Counted from the stretch's first letter, positions 1 through 9,522 are shown. The stretch: DNA of 35,271 nt from an uncultured Balneola sp. (GCA_902529115.1 CABZVB010000018.1:1-35271); one strand, 5' to 3'. Notes: a model not told the origin generated them from the letters alone. Translations and numbers: made by a program.

Positions 1-122
1 TCGATGTCTTTGATTGTTATATCATTTGTATACCAATTAATCAGATGATTCTTTTCCAAGATGGCAGATTTAACGTCTTCCATATTTCTGTTTATATGTA
101 ATATGTGTCTAATTGAACCCAT
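1..122 (-). CDS. SRPBCC/AHSA1-like protein, N-terminal fragment (cut by window edge)
   Basis: An open frame starts at an ATG whose first base is 122 and runs leftward off the window. About 40 residues are visible (MGSIRHILHINRNMEDVKSA, then a LINWYTNDITI segment). A beta strand, an N/S-x-x-x-E/D-V-x-x-A helix and a following 'L-x-x-W-x-T' are the usual start of AHSA1/START-like SRPBCC domains, which bind hydrophobic ligands in a helix-grip pocket. It begins six bases after the stop of the upstream SRPBCC gene, so the two are very probably co-transcribed. No clear Shine-Dalgarno is visible. The family assignment rests on a short fragment and is tentative. Confidence 0.55.
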   Translation of the reverse strand, partial: MGSIRHILHINRNMEDVKSAILEKNHLINWYTNDITIKDI

Positions 123-128
123 TTTAGA

Positions 129-665
129 TTATCTATTAGTTTTAGTTGAAAATAATGGATTATATCCAAATTGATTTTTTTTTACTAAATCGTCTGTCTC
201 TATATAATATTTAAAACCTTTACATACTGTTTGAATATAATGTCTCATATACGGTAAGAAATAAGCATATTTTATTATAGTTCTTAATACTAAGTTATAC
301 CTTTGTAGTGCAACATCGGGAAATACATTTATATCTATAGCAAGTTTAGTCTTAATGGGATTTATTGGCTCCAAATTCCATTCTACTATAGCTGTTGCTG
401 TTTTACTATTACCTATTATTAAACTATATCCTTTTTTTTCAGTCCATTCAGTAAATATTCTATTTAGCCTTATACCATTGTAGTATAATATTGTGTCTTT
501 TGAGTTAATTTTATCCCAATTATGCACACTATTTATTTTACAATATGGATGAGTTTTTTCTAAAATTGATGGAGTAGAAATAACATTCCATACGCAATCA
601 ATATCACTGTTTATTATTGTAACACCAGAAATTTTATTTGATACTGTATTTTTTGGTAATTCCAT
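129..665 (-). CDS. SRPBCC family protein (START/Bet v1-like fold), function unknown
   Basis: This is a 178-residue protein without signal peptide or membrane segment. The N-terminal part (about residues 12-40: strand, 'SDIDCVWNVISTPSILEKTHP') resembles the start of SRPBCC/polyketide-cyclase-like domains, where the helix after the first strand carries V-W-x-x-I/L and then L-x-x-x-H/W. A long helix near residues 120-160 would close the pocket. Such proteins bind or transport hydrophobic small molecules, or act as co-chaperones or cyclases; the ligand cannot be told here. It lies 12 bases after the sulfatase stop and six bases before another SRPBCC start, so a three-gene operon is likely. The gene is strongly AT-rich. 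Confidence 0.6.
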   Translation of the reverse strand: MELPKNTVSNKISGVTIINSDIDCVWNVISTPSILEKTHPYCKINSVHNWDKINSKDTILYYNGIRLNRIFTEWTEKKGYSLIIGNSKTATAIVEWNLEPINPIKTKLAIDINVFPDVALQRYNLVLRTIIKYAYFLPYMRHYIQTVCKGFKYYIETDDLVKKNQFGYNPLFSTKTNR

Positions 666-677
666 TGGTTACTAAAA

Positions 678-2297
678 TCAATTATTTCTTCTCAACAAAT
701 CATATTCGATAAACATGTCATCTAATTCTTTTGAATCTTTATACTTTACTCTTAGTAACGCAAGACGTTCATGTAATAGTTCTCTTACTTCGATATATTG
801 TTTGGAGTTATATACATTATTTAATTCTTGCGGATCTTTTTTTAAGTCGTACAATTCCCACTCATCTATATCGTAATAAAAGTGAATTAATTTATATCTC
901 TCGGTTCTAATTCCATAATGCCTTTTAACCATATGAATCCCCGGATATTCATAATAGTGGTAGTATAATTCATTCCTCCAATCAACCTTTTTATTCTCTA
1001 AAAGAGGCATTAGACTTAAACCCTGCATGTCTATTGGGATTTCCAAACCAGCAAAATCTAAAATAGTAGGTGCCAAATCAATGTTTTGAACTAAATTACT
1101 ATCTATCGATCCTTTTTCTATTACTGGTGGGTAACGAATCAATAACGGTGTTCTAAATGACTCTTCATACATGAAACGTTTATCGAACCAACCATGCTCG
1201 CCAAGATAAAATCCTTGGTCAGATGTGTAAATGACTAGAGTATTATCATATAACCCGTTATTATCTAAATATTCTAGAACACTTCCAATATTATCATCTA
1301 CTGATTTTATTGACCCAAGATAATCCTCGAGATATCTTTGATATTTCCATAAGGTCAACGCCTTTCCCAAAGGTTTATTCTTTTCAAATTCCTTATTTAT
1401 AGGACCATAAACTTCATTCCATTTTGATTTTTCATCATCTGTTAGACGATCAAAATTATTCCTGTAAGCTGAAGTATACCATGATAAAAATTCTTCATAA
1501 TTTAATTTTTCTAGAAGTTCAGGTGTAATTTTATTGTCAGCTGTTAATGCCATATGATCATGGATTCTCATTTCAGCTTCTCTAGCTGCAGAACCTCTAT
1601 TTTTATAGTCATCAAAAAGTGTAGAAGAAACAGCAAATTTCTTTTGATGAAAATGGTCTAAATCATCCATTGATGGCCACCAGTCTCTATGTGGAGCTTT
1701 ATGATTATACATTACCATAAATGGTTTATTTTTATCCCATTGACTTTCAAAAAAATTCAACACTTTATCAGTAATCACATCAGTCACGTAACCGTCTTCG
1801 ACAACTAAGCCATCTTTAGTCTTAAATTCTGGTTGATAATAATGGCCTTGCCCAGGTAAAACTTCCCAATTAGAAAATCCAACTGGTTCAGACTTAAGAT
1901 GCCATTTCCCAAATACTGCTGTTTGGTAACCTTCTTTTTTTAACATACTAGCAAAAGTGGGCTGAGTAGAATCAAATATATCTACATTATCGCGAACACT
2001 ATTCAAATGACTAAATTTACCAGTCAGTGCTACAGCCCTACTTGGCGAACAAATAGAGTTTGTTACAAACGATTTATTAAATAGCATCCCTTCAGATGCA
2101 ATTCTGTCTAAATGCGGTGTATTCATCAATTTGTCATCGTATGCACTTAATGCTTGGAAAGCATGATCATCTGTCATAATAAATAGTATATTTTTATGAG
2201 ATGCTTCAAAATGGTCTCTATCTGTGTTACAAGCCAAAAAGCACAAAGCAATCATGAGAACAAAAATTCTATTTGCTACAAGATTTATTTTATTCAT
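678..2297 (-). CDS. Sulfatase lipoprotein (S1 family, Cys-type; heparan/GlcNAc-6-sulfatase-like)
   Basis: A 539-residue type I sulfatase that hydrolyses sulfate esters, probably on polysaccharides, in the periplasm or at the cell surface. The N-terminus is a lipoprotein signal with lipobox FLAC (Cys23). Metal ligands D43-D44 sit in 'IMTDD'. The signature C-x-P-S-R (C83 in ICSPSR) is the site converted to formylglycine, and 'GKWHLK' (K131, H133) follows. The central 'PGQGHYYQPEF' and 'NHKAPHRDWW' segments resemble subfamilies acting on N-acetylglucosamine-6-sulfate or heparin-like substrates, which is inference. 'YTSDQGFYLGEHGW' (Asp/His metal site) is present. Being Cys-type it needs a maturation enzyme (anSME or FGE) that is not in this window. 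It heads an operon with two SRPBCC genes and is divergent from the gene at 2374. Confidence 0.93.
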   Translation of the reverse strand: MNKINLVANRIFVLMIALCFLACNTDRDHFEASHKNILFIMTDDHAFQALSAYDDKLMNTPHLDRIASEGMLFNKSFVTNSICSPSRAVALTGKFSHLNSVRDNVDIFDSTQPTFASMLKKEGYQTAVFGKWHLKSEPVGFSNWEVLPGQGHYYQPEFKTKDGLVVEDGYVTDVITDKVLNFFESQWDKNKPFMVMYNHKAPHRDWWPSMDDLDHFHQKKFAVSSTLFDDYKNRGSAAREAEMRIHDHMALTADNKITPELLEKLNYEEFLSWYTSAYRNNFDRLTDDEKSKWNEVYGPINKEFEKNKPLGKALTLWKYQRYLEDYLGSIKSVDDNIGSVLEYLDNNGLYDNTLVIYTSDQGFYLGEHGWFDKRFMYEESFRTPLLIRYPPVIEKGSIDSNLVQNIDLAPTILDFAGLEIPIDMQGLSLMPLLENKKVDWRNELYYHYYEYPGIHMVKRHYGIRTERYKLIHFYYDIDEWELYDLKKDPQELNNVYNSKQYIEVRELLHERLALLRVKYKDSKELDDMFIEYDLLRRNN

Positions 2298-2373
2298 ATA
2301 CGTTGAATTAAATTACTTTCATCTTAGTTTAATTAAGGGAATCTTTTAGACAATAAAAATTAAAAGACTTTTT

Positions 2374-5019
2374 ATGAAATACCGTAATCATCTCTTAATA
2401 TTTTCGATCTTACTAGTGGGCTTTTCCGTTCATTATCTTTTCACCAATCAATACTCCTCATTGACACCCAAAGTAATTAAAGATAATCTGCAAACTGGTG
2501 CAAAAAATTCATTAGGATACATACATTCCGTTAGAGCCTACCCTTTTGATGATATACCAGAAAAGGGTTTATCCGATTCTTTTTCTGAGTTAGAAATACG
2601 TAAATATAAAAGAAGTAATATTTTTCAATGGGAAACTATTGGCCCCACAAATATTGGAGGCAGAACATTAGCGCTGGCTATTCATCCTGAAAATCCTGAT
2701 ATACTATTTGTGGGTTCTGCAAGTGGTGGGTTATGGAAAAGTACCACTGGTGGAAGCGGTTTAAATGCATGGGAATATATTCCTACTGGACACCAAGTTT
2801 TAGGGGTTGCTGCCATTGATATTGACGCCAACAATCCAAATACAATGTTTATAGGCACAGGTGAAGCATATGGATCATCTGAAAATTATCCTGGTATTGG
2901 ACCGGTAAGGACAACAAGAGGTAGTTATGGCATTGGGATTCTGAAATCTACTGATGGGGGGCTGAGTTGGACTAAAAGTTTAGATTGGTCTCTAAATCAA
3001 AAAAGAGCTGTCCAAAAAATACAAATCAATCCTTTGAGATCGGAATCAATTTGGGCTGCTACAACTGATGGTGTATATAAGTCAACTGATGGTGGAGATT
3101 CGTGGTCAAATATCCACCCAGTCACGATGTCTACAGATATAATAATCAATCCACTCGATACAAATATGGTATTTGTAGCTCATGGTGGCATGGGATCAGA
3201 TGGGCATGGCATTTATAGGACAAAAGATGGAGGGAAAACATTTACAAAATCTAATTTATTGGTTGGCGGAGGACCATTTGAATACAAAGGAAAAGCCGTC
3301 TTATCGATGTCATCTGAAAAACCAAATATTATTTATGCAAGCATAGGTAACTCCGACGGTAGCCTAAATTATGAAGATGAAGATATCAAAACATGGGTAA
3401 TGAAAACCGAGGATTTTGGCGAGACTTGGAATTTGGTCTTTAGTAGTAATGATATTTATGCACGTGTTCAAGGTTGGTATGCACATGCTATTGCAGTTCA
3501 CCCGCGTAATGAAAATATAGTTTGGGCTGCTGGTCAACCATTTTCTGTATTTAAATCAACAGACGGCGGTGTAGATTTCATGGAAACCGGAATGGCAAAC
3601 ACTGCTGGTACTACAGATGACAGAGAAAATGATGTATATCCATATTTGAGTGACTGGGCCGATCACCATGACATAATATTTCATCCGACTATGCATGATA
3701 CTATCTACTTCATCAATGATGGTGGAATATTTAAAACAACGGATGGTGGTATAACTATTGAAAACTGCAATTCTGGTTATCAAACAGTTCAATTTTACAA
3801 CGGTGTTTCTAACTCAAATACTAACGAGAATCTATTTTTAGGTGGATTACAAGACAATTCAAGTATTATTTATGAAGGAAAGATGAATTGGAGAAGAGAA
3901 TGGGGTGGTGATGGAGCTTGGACTGCTTTAAATCAAGACGATAATAATATTGCTTATTTATCAGCTCAATTTGGTCAGGCTGTTGTAAGTTACGATTTAT
4001 TCAGAGGCGGACAATTATATTGGGCAATGCCAAGAGGAACAGACAGTCAAGGGAATGAAATATTTCCACGTAATGAAGCCAATTTTATTACTCCCTATAT
4101 ATTGAGTCCAGCCGATAACCAAACTATGTATATGGGTGGAGAGCGGATATACAGATATAATGCGTTAAGTCAGAATTGGACCACTACTAATAATGGATAT
4201 AGGCTAGATGGTAATGCAATGTCAGCACTCGCTGGGTCAGAACAAGACGCAAATGTAGTTTATGCTGCTTCTAGCCCAAAATTACAGCGTCCTCATATTT
4301 ACAGAACAGTAAACGGTGGTGACACATGGCGTCAAATCACTCGGGATTTACCAGATAGATTCCCGACAGATTTAGCTGTAGACCCAAATAACGATTTAAT
4401 AGCCTATGTTACATTTGGTGGATTTGAAACCTCTCATGTCTACAGAACAGAAAATGGAGGTGAATCATGGGAAGATATTGGTCAAAATTTACCTGACATA
4501 CCAACTTGGTCAATCACTGTCAATCCCAACAACAGTTCACACTTATTTGTTGGAAATGAAATCGGAGTATATCAATCTGTAGACAGTGGAAAAAACTGGC
4601 AAAATATAAATGCCAATTTACCGGACGCAGTATTTGCTATAGATCTGATTATATCACGATCTAATAATAAATTACGATTAGCTACTCATGGTAATGGTGC
4701 TTACGAGATAGATATTAATAAATTAACCAATATTGAAGAATTTAATAATAGAATTAAAGGATTTGAATTACTACAAAACTATCCTAATCCTTTTAATCCT
4801 TCCACAAGCATAAGTTATATGCTACCAGAGGCTTCATTTGTAAAACTTGAAATATTTAATAGCCTTGGCCAAAGAGTCGAAGAATTAGTTTCAGAACAGC
4901 AGTCAGCAGGTAAATATGTTATTAATTTTGATGCTTCAAATATGTCAAGTGGAACATACTTTTATAAATTAACAACACCATCTTTTAGCGAAACGAAAAA
5001 AATGTTGCTGATCAAGTAA
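2374..5019 (+). CDS. Secreted BNR/Asp-box beta-propeller protein with T9SS sorting domain
   Basis: An 881-residue secreted protein. Residues 1-26 form a Sec signal (MKYRNHLLIFSILLVGFSVH start). The body is a VPS10/sortilin- or xyloglucanase-like propeller opening with 'GPTNIGGRTLALAIHPENP' and 'GSASGGLWKSTTGG'. It has about nine Asp-box copies of S/T-x-D/N-G-G-x-[ST]-W (STDGGLSW, STDGGDSW, TKDGGKTF, STDGGVDF, TVNGGDTW, TENGGESW, SVDSGKNW). The C-terminal ~85 residues (LLQNYPNPFNPSTS ... SSGTYFYKL ... KKMLLIK) are a type A T9SS sorting domain, so the protein should cross the outer membrane and be released or surface-anchored. Asp-box propellers occur in glycosidases, sialidases and photosystem assembly factors; no catalytic residues can be assigned, so the substrate is unknown. 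The NMT1-like gene follows after 46 bases. Confidence 0.9.
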   Translation: MKYRNHLLIFSILLVGFSVHYLFTNQYSSLTPKVIKDNLQTGAKNSLGYIHSVRAYPFDDIPEKGLSDSFSELEIRKYKRSNIFQWETIGPTNIGGRTLALAIHPENPDILFVGSASGGLWKSTTGGSGLNAWEYIPTGHQVLGVAAIDIDANNPNTMFIGTGEAYGSSENYPGIGPVRTTRGSYGIGILKSTDGGLSWTKSLDWSLNQKRAVQKIQINPLRSESIWAATTDGVYKSTDGGDSWSNIHPVTMSTDIIINPLDTNMVFVAHGGMGSDGHGIYRTKDGGKTFTKSNLLVGGGPFEYKGKAVLSMSSEKPNIIYASIGNSDGSLNYEDEDIKTWVMKTEDFGETWNLVFSSNDIYARVQGWYAHAIAVHPRNENIVWAAGQPFSVFKSTDGGVDFMETGMANTAGTTDDRENDVYPYLSDWADHHDIIFHPTMHDTIYFINDGGIFKTTDGGITIENCNSGYQTVQFYNGVSNSNTNENLFLGGLQDNSSIIYEGKMNWRREWGGDGAWTALNQDDNNIAYLSAQFGQAVVSYDLFRGGQLYWAMPRGTDSQGNEIFPRNEANFITPYILSPADNQTMYMGGERIYRYNALSQNWTTTNNGYRLDGNAMSALAGSEQDANVVYAASSPKLQRPHIYRTVNGGDTWRQITRDLPDRFPTDLAVDPNNDLIAYVTFGGFETSHVYRTENGGESWEDIGQNLPDIPTWSITVNPNNSSHLFVGNEIGVYQSVDSGKNWQNINANLPDAVFAIDLIISRSNNKLRLATHGNGAYEIDINKLTNIEEFNNRIKGFELLQNYPNPFNPSTSISYMLPEASFVKLEIFNSLGQRVEELVSEQQSAGKYVINFDASNMSSGTYFYKLTTPSFSETKKMLLIK

Positions 5020-5065
5020 ATTATAATCCAATAGGTATTAGTTTACCCTGCCAAATCAAATACTT

Positions 5066-5950
5066 ATGAAAAAATACAATTTAGCTTTGGATTGGACTCC
5101 AAACATCAACCATATAGGTATTTTTATAGCACAAAAAATGGGGTTTTTAAGACAGAGAGATATTGATCTAAACATAATTTCACCAGTTGTAGATAACTAC
5201 ATCTACTCGCCAGCAAAAAAACTTGAACTCGGCGTAGCAGATTTTGCTTTATGTCCTACTGAAACTATAATAAGTTATAGGACTAAAGAAGTACCTTGCA
5301 AACTATATGCTCTATTAACGATTTTTAAAGAAGATGTTAGTGCAATTGCAGTAAAAAATAATCTCAATATTACAAGACCCAAAGATCTAGATGGAAAATC
5401 TTATGCATCTTATGGAGCTAGATATGAAGATTCAATTGTTAGGCAACTTATCAAAAATGATGGGGGTTCAGGTAAAATAAAAATATTCTATCCGGAACGG
5501 CTAGGAGTCTGGAATACGGTTCTTAATGATAAATATGATTCAACTTGGATATTTATGAATTGGGAAGGTATTCAGAGACCTGATTTAGTATTATTTAAAC
5601 TCAAAAATTATGATATCCCCTACTCTTATTCTCCATTGATTGTCACTTCTGAAAATTTTATTCAGAAAACTGACAAAAATGATATCCATTCGTTCATTGA
5701 TGCAATAAAGGAAGGATATAAGTACTCAATGAAGTTTACTTCAGAATCTATTAAAATACTTGAAAAGTATATCCCAAAATCAGATTCAGAAATAGATTTA
5801 TTGAAGGCCTTAGAATTCTCTCAAAAATATTTTGGTGAAGAAAAAAACTTTGGCGTTATAGATATAGACTTATTTACCAACTTTCTTGAGTGGGCATATA
5901 AAAATAATATTGAAAAAAAGACAATTAAAGCAGAAGACTTGCTCTTTTGA
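5066..5950 (+). CDS. Leaderless NMT1/THI5-like substrate-binding-fold protein
   Basis: A 294-residue periplasmic-binding-fold protein of the NMT1/THI5-like family. It begins 'KKYNLALDWTPNINHIGIFI', the hallmark opening of ThiY/THI5 proteins, which bind or make the thiamine pyrimidine precursor. Also visible are 'AKKLELGVADFALCPTETII', 'PKDLDGKSYASYGARYEDS' and 'WIFMNWEG'. There is no signal peptide or lipobox: the mature fold starts at residue 2, so the protein should be cytoplasmic. No ABC permease or ATPase is adjacent. The THI5 active-site His/Lys region appears as 'CPTET' without His, and no Cys-rich CCCFC motif is present, so a yeast-type self-consuming HMP-P synthase is unlikely. I recall leaderless forms in other Bacteroidota. 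Role probably thiamine or pyrimidine related, unproven. Confidence 0.8.
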   Translation: MKKYNLALDWTPNINHIGIFIAQKMGFLRQRDIDLNIISPVVDNYIYSPAKKLELGVADFALCPTETIISYRTKEVPCKLYALLTIFKEDVSAIAVKNNLNITRPKDLDGKSYASYGARYEDSIVRQLIKNDGGSGKIKIFYPERLGVWNTVLNDKYDSTWIFMNWEGIQRPDLVLFKLKNYDIPYSYSPLIVTSENFIQKTDKNDIHSFIDAIKEGYKYSMKFTSESIKILEKYIPKSDSEIDLLKALEFSQKYFGEEKNFGVIDIDLFTNFLEWAYKNNIEKKTIKAEDLLF

Positions 5951-6038
5951 TCTAAATATTTATTACAACCGATAACTCCTATAAATACAATAGTTAAAAA
6001 CGCTGTATATCTAATGATTTACATTTAATTTGTTTGGG

Positions 6039-7544
6039 TTAGTCTATAATTATAGGGTTTAGTAATATTGTTTTTAAAGAGTGTATACCATCAAAATAAT
6101 TTCCTATTCTTAGGTTTTCATTTGGACTATGTTGATTGTTATCCGGATTAACAAGTGGGACTAAAACAGCCGGTATTTCTAGCTCATTAATAATAAATGA
6201 TAAAGGTAAACTCCCGCCTGAAATACGAATTTTTACAACTTCTTTTTGATGTGCTTTCTGCAGCGATTCACTTAACCAATGCCCTAAATCAGAATCCATT
6301 TGGGTTCTAAATGGATACATTAAAACCTTAGATTTAAAAAAAAGTGGTTTTTCAATTTCAAGCATTTGTTGTAAAGTTGGAGGCTTATTAAGTATAGTAA
6401 AACCTTGACCTGAAATATGCGTTTTTACGTGATTTACTAACCTTTCTCCATCTGTTTCAGGAACAGTTCTAATATCCATTTCTATAGTTATTTTATCTGG
6501 AACAATTGTACGTGCTTCAGACCCTACCCATCCCGCGCGTATTCCTCGGACATTAAGAGAAGGGTATTGCATAGCTTCTTGATAATTAGAACCAACTTTA
6601 TCTGGAATTGCAAATCCTGCTCTATTACGAATTTCCTCTTCATTATCAGGTACCTTGCTTAATTCCATTAGTGCAACCTTACCAAGTCTTACATTATCAT
6701 AAAATCCAGGAATTGTTACACGACCGTTTACATCCTTCATTGTTGATAATAGATTTGCAGCTCTAAAGACAGGGTTTGGTGCATAATTACCAAAATGACC
6801 GCTATGTTGCGAGAAATTAGGTCCATAAATTTCCATACTGATAGTCGTAATTCCTCTATTTCCAAACTTAAGTGTTGGGTTGCCAGAATCATGCATTGGA
6901 CCATCTGCTACAACTAGATAATCAGATTTTAACATAGTATTATAACTCTGCACCACATCGAGTAAATTAGGTGACCCTAACTCCTCTTCACTATCTAAAA
7001 TAATTTTAATGTTAAATTTTGGGGTTAACAATTCATCTTCAATTTCATGTAAGGCTGCAAGTAACATCACTATTGGACCTTTATCATCTGAAGCAGACCT
7101 CGCAAATATTCTCCAATTCTCATTGTATGGTGGTTTTGGCACAGCATTTGAAATTAATTGCCAATTACCACTTGCAGATTTTCTCTTATATACAGGATCA
7201 TATGGATTCTTTTGATCCCATTCTGTTGAATCAACCGGCTGACCATCAAAATGCATATAAAATAAAACTGTTGGTAAATTTTGGTTTATTTTACGCTCTG
7301 CATAGAAAAGTGGGTTTCCTTTACTTTCTAATACATGTATGGTGAAACCTAAATTTTTAAATTTCTCGGATAGCCAATCAATATTTTGCTCAATATGATC
7401 TAAATACTGACCATTATTAGGTATTGATAAAAATGAGTCAAGTAAAATCAAATGACTTTCTTGGTCAGATTGGTTTAAATTTTGGGCATCTAATTCTATT
7501 ATATTAACCGCTTGTATTATTACGAAAATTAGTAAAACTCTCAT
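6039..7544 (-). CDS. Exported M20 family dipeptidase (carnosinase/CN2-like)
   Basis: A 501-residue zinc dipeptidase with an N-terminal signal (MRVLLIFVIIQAVNIIELDA-Q). Catalytic domain ligands are H98 in 'FYMHFDGQ', the Asp pair D153-D154 in 'SASDDKGP', the Glu cluster E186-E188 in 'DSEEELGS', D214 in 'VVADGP' and a C-terminal His in 'NNQHSPNENL'. This is the pattern of M20 carnosinase/CN2/Dug1 enzymes that split dipeptides such as Cys-Gly. A dimerisation lid domain starts near 'SQHSGHFGNYAPNP'. The gene is divergent from GGT across 87 bp, which fits joint breakdown of gamma-glutamyl peptides. A clearly paralogous gene lies at 17207-18727 with higher GC. Substrate specificity is inferred. Confidence 0.92.
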   Translation of the reverse strand: MRVLLIFVIIQAVNIIELDAQNLNQSDQESHLILLDSFLSIPNNGQYLDHIEQNIDWLSEKFKNLGFTIHVLESKGNPLFYAERKINQNLPTVLFYMHFDGQPVDSTEWDQKNPYDPVYKRKSASGNWQLISNAVPKPPYNENWRIFARSASDDKGPIVMLLAALHEIEDELLTPKFNIKIILDSEEELGSPNLLDVVQSYNTMLKSDYLVVADGPMHDSGNPTLKFGNRGITTISMEIYGPNFSQHSGHFGNYAPNPVFRAANLLSTMKDVNGRVTIPGFYDNVRLGKVALMELSKVPDNEEEIRNRAGFAIPDKVGSNYQEAMQYPSLNVRGIRAGWVGSEARTIVPDKITIEMDIRTVPETDGERLVNHVKTHISGQGFTILNKPPTLQQMLEIEKPLFFKSKVLMYPFRTQMDSDLGHWLSESLQKAHQKEVVKIRISGGSLPLSFIINELEIPAVLVPLVNPDNNQHSPNENLRIGNYFDGIHSLKTILLNPIIID

Positions 7545-7631
7545 TTTTTAGTCAAAAATATAACATTATTTAAATTTATCGTATGATACAGTAACATAAT
7601 GATAAGTATTAACTATAAATAGATATCTGTT

Positions 7632-9377
7632 ATGAAATATTATTTAAAAAAGCGTGTTCTCACCTTACTAGTACTAGTTATGACGATTACTTTATCACCC
7701 ATAAAAAGCATAGCTCAAATAGATAGAGAATCGGGACCTTCAATCTCTACTCGTTCAGAAATAATAGCACAAAGAGGAATGGTTGCCACAAGCCAACCAC
7801 TAGCAACCCAAGTTGGGTTACAAATTCTAAAAAATGGGGGTAATGCAATTGATGCCGCTATTGCTGCAAATGCTGCAATAGGCCTTATGGAGCCAACGGG
7901 AAATGGTATTGGTGGAGACCTTTTTGCAATAATTTGGCACCAGGAAACAAATAGGTTGTATGCTTTAAATGCAAGTGGTCGATCCCCATTGGGACTGGAT
8001 TATGATAATCTAATCGAAATTCTAGAATCAAAAGAAGAGACTAAAATACCGCCCTATGACTTATTATCTGTTTCTGTTCCTGGCGCCGTGGATGGATGGT
8101 TCAGTATGCATGAAAAATTCGGTTCATTACCATTTAATGAAATATTAGCAGAACCCATATGGTATGCGGAAAATGGCTTTCCAGTAAGTGAATCGATTTC
8201 AAGTAGTTGGCAGTCAAGTGCACGTTGGTTGAAAAATCAACCAGGTTCTTTTTTGGAAACATTCACTATAAATGGTGAAGGGCCAAAAAAAGGACAGATA
8301 TTTAAAAACAAAGATTTAGCTAATACATTTAGATTATTAGCTATAGAGGGAAATGATGCATTCTATAAAGGTGAAATAGCTAAAAAAATTGATGCCTGGA
8401 TGAAAAAAAATGGAGGTTATCTACGATATGAGGATTTCGTTAATCATGAATCGGAATGGGTCGAACCTCAAACAGTTAATTACAGAGGTTATGACATATT
8501 TCAAGTAGGTGGGAACGTACAAGGCACAGCTGTACTTCAAATGCTAAATATACTGGAAGGATTTAATCTAAATGAGCTTGGATTTTCCAGCGCTGAAACC
8601 CTTCATCTTTTAATCGAATCAAAGAAGATTGTATTCGAGGACAGGGCTAAACACTATGCAGATCCTACTTTTCATGATATACCGTATGAAATATTACTGT
8701 CTAAGCAATATGGAGAAATTCGAAGAGCATTGATCACAGATACAGCAAGAGTCGACATTTCTACGGGTGTTGACGTTCTTGAAGATGGCGATACTATTTA
8801 CCTGACTACAGCAGATCAATATGGTAATATGGTATCATTGATTCAAAGTAATTTTAGAGGTATGGGTACTGGTTTTGTTGTTCCTGGAACAGGATTTAGC
8901 TTTCAAAATAGAGGTGAATTATTTTCACTAGACCCTATGCATCCAAATGTGTATGAACCTGGAAAACGACCTTTTCATACCATCATACCAGGATTTATTA
9001 TGAAAGATGGTAAACCATTTATGACACTTGGCAATATGGGAGGTGCCTATCAGCCTTTAGGGCATGTATCATTGATTACAAATATAATTGATTTTGGTAT
9101 GAATCTTCAAGAATCCGGTGACGCTCTAAGGTGGAATCATTCAGGATCAACACAACCTACTGATAGTTTACAATCTAATCCAATAAGTGTTGGTATTGTT
9201 GGTATTGAGACATCAATCGATCCTTTAGTAGTAAAAAAGTTAGAAAAGATGGGGCATAAAATTATTGTTGGCAATGGTTTTTTTGGTAGATTTCAGGCTA
9301 TTATGAAAGATCCCGACACGGGCGTTTATTATGGTGCTTCTGAATCAAGAGTAGATGGACAGGCTGCTGGTTACTAG
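7632..9377 (+). CDS. ggt: Gamma-glutamyltransferase / glutathione hydrolase proenzyme
   Basis: A 581-residue Ntn-hydrolase precursor. Residues 1-29 are a Sec signal ending near 'KSIAQ'. The large-subunit motif 'NGGNAIDAAIAANAAIGLME' followed by 'GNGIGGDLFAI' is diagnostic for GGT. The autoprocessing and catalytic threonine is T388 in 'DGDTIYLTTADQYGN', which starts the small subunit. 'FRGMGTGFVVPGTGFSFQNR' and 'GNMGGAYQP' (the Gly-Gly oxyanion region) follow. The enzyme removes the gamma-glutamyl group from glutathione and related peptides in the periplasm. With the divergent M20 dipeptidase it could take glutathione to free Glu, Cys and Gly. Length and motif order match the family, closer to the YwrD/GGT2-like branch. 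The gene is AT-rich. Confidence 0.95.
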   Translation: MKYYLKKRVLTLLVLVMTITLSPIKSIAQIDRESGPSISTRSEIIAQRGMVATSQPLATQVGLQILKNGGNAIDAAIAANAAIGLMEPTGNGIGGDLFAIIWHQETNRLYALNASGRSPLGLDYDNLIEILESKEETKIPPYDLLSVSVPGAVDGWFSMHEKFGSLPFNEILAEPIWYAENGFPVSESISSSWQSSARWLKNQPGSFLETFTINGEGPKKGQIFKNKDLANTFRLLAIEGNDAFYKGEIAKKIDAWMKKNGGYLRYEDFVNHESEWVEPQTVNYRGYDIFQVGGNVQGTAVLQMLNILEGFNLNELGFSSAETLHLLIESKKIVFEDRAKHYADPTFHDIPYEILLSKQYGEIRRALITDTARVDISTGVDVLEDGDTIYLTTADQYGNMVSLIQSNFRGMGTGFVVPGTGFSFQNRGELFSLDPMHPNVYEPGKRPFHTIIPGFIMKDGKPFMTLGNMGGAYQPLGHVSLITNIIDFGMNLQESGDALRWNHSGSTQPTDSLQSNPISVGIVGIETSIDPLVVKKLEKMGHKIIVGNGFFGRFQAIMKDPDTGVYYGASESRVDGQAAGY

Positions 9378-9522
9378 ATACTCATTTGAAAAGTTTTTAT
9401 CCGAAAAAGATAGTATTAATTTGATCTGTAACATTTAATTACTCTCTTCGTTCATATAATCAGTTACTACTTGGATTTTATACTAATCTTATAATTAATT
9501 GTTCATTAACAGTGTAAACATT

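Noticed and set aside
3556-3792. 78-codon minus-strand ORF inside the beta-propeller gene
   Set aside because: It lies wholly within a well-supported gene in the opposite frame and has no recognisable domain.
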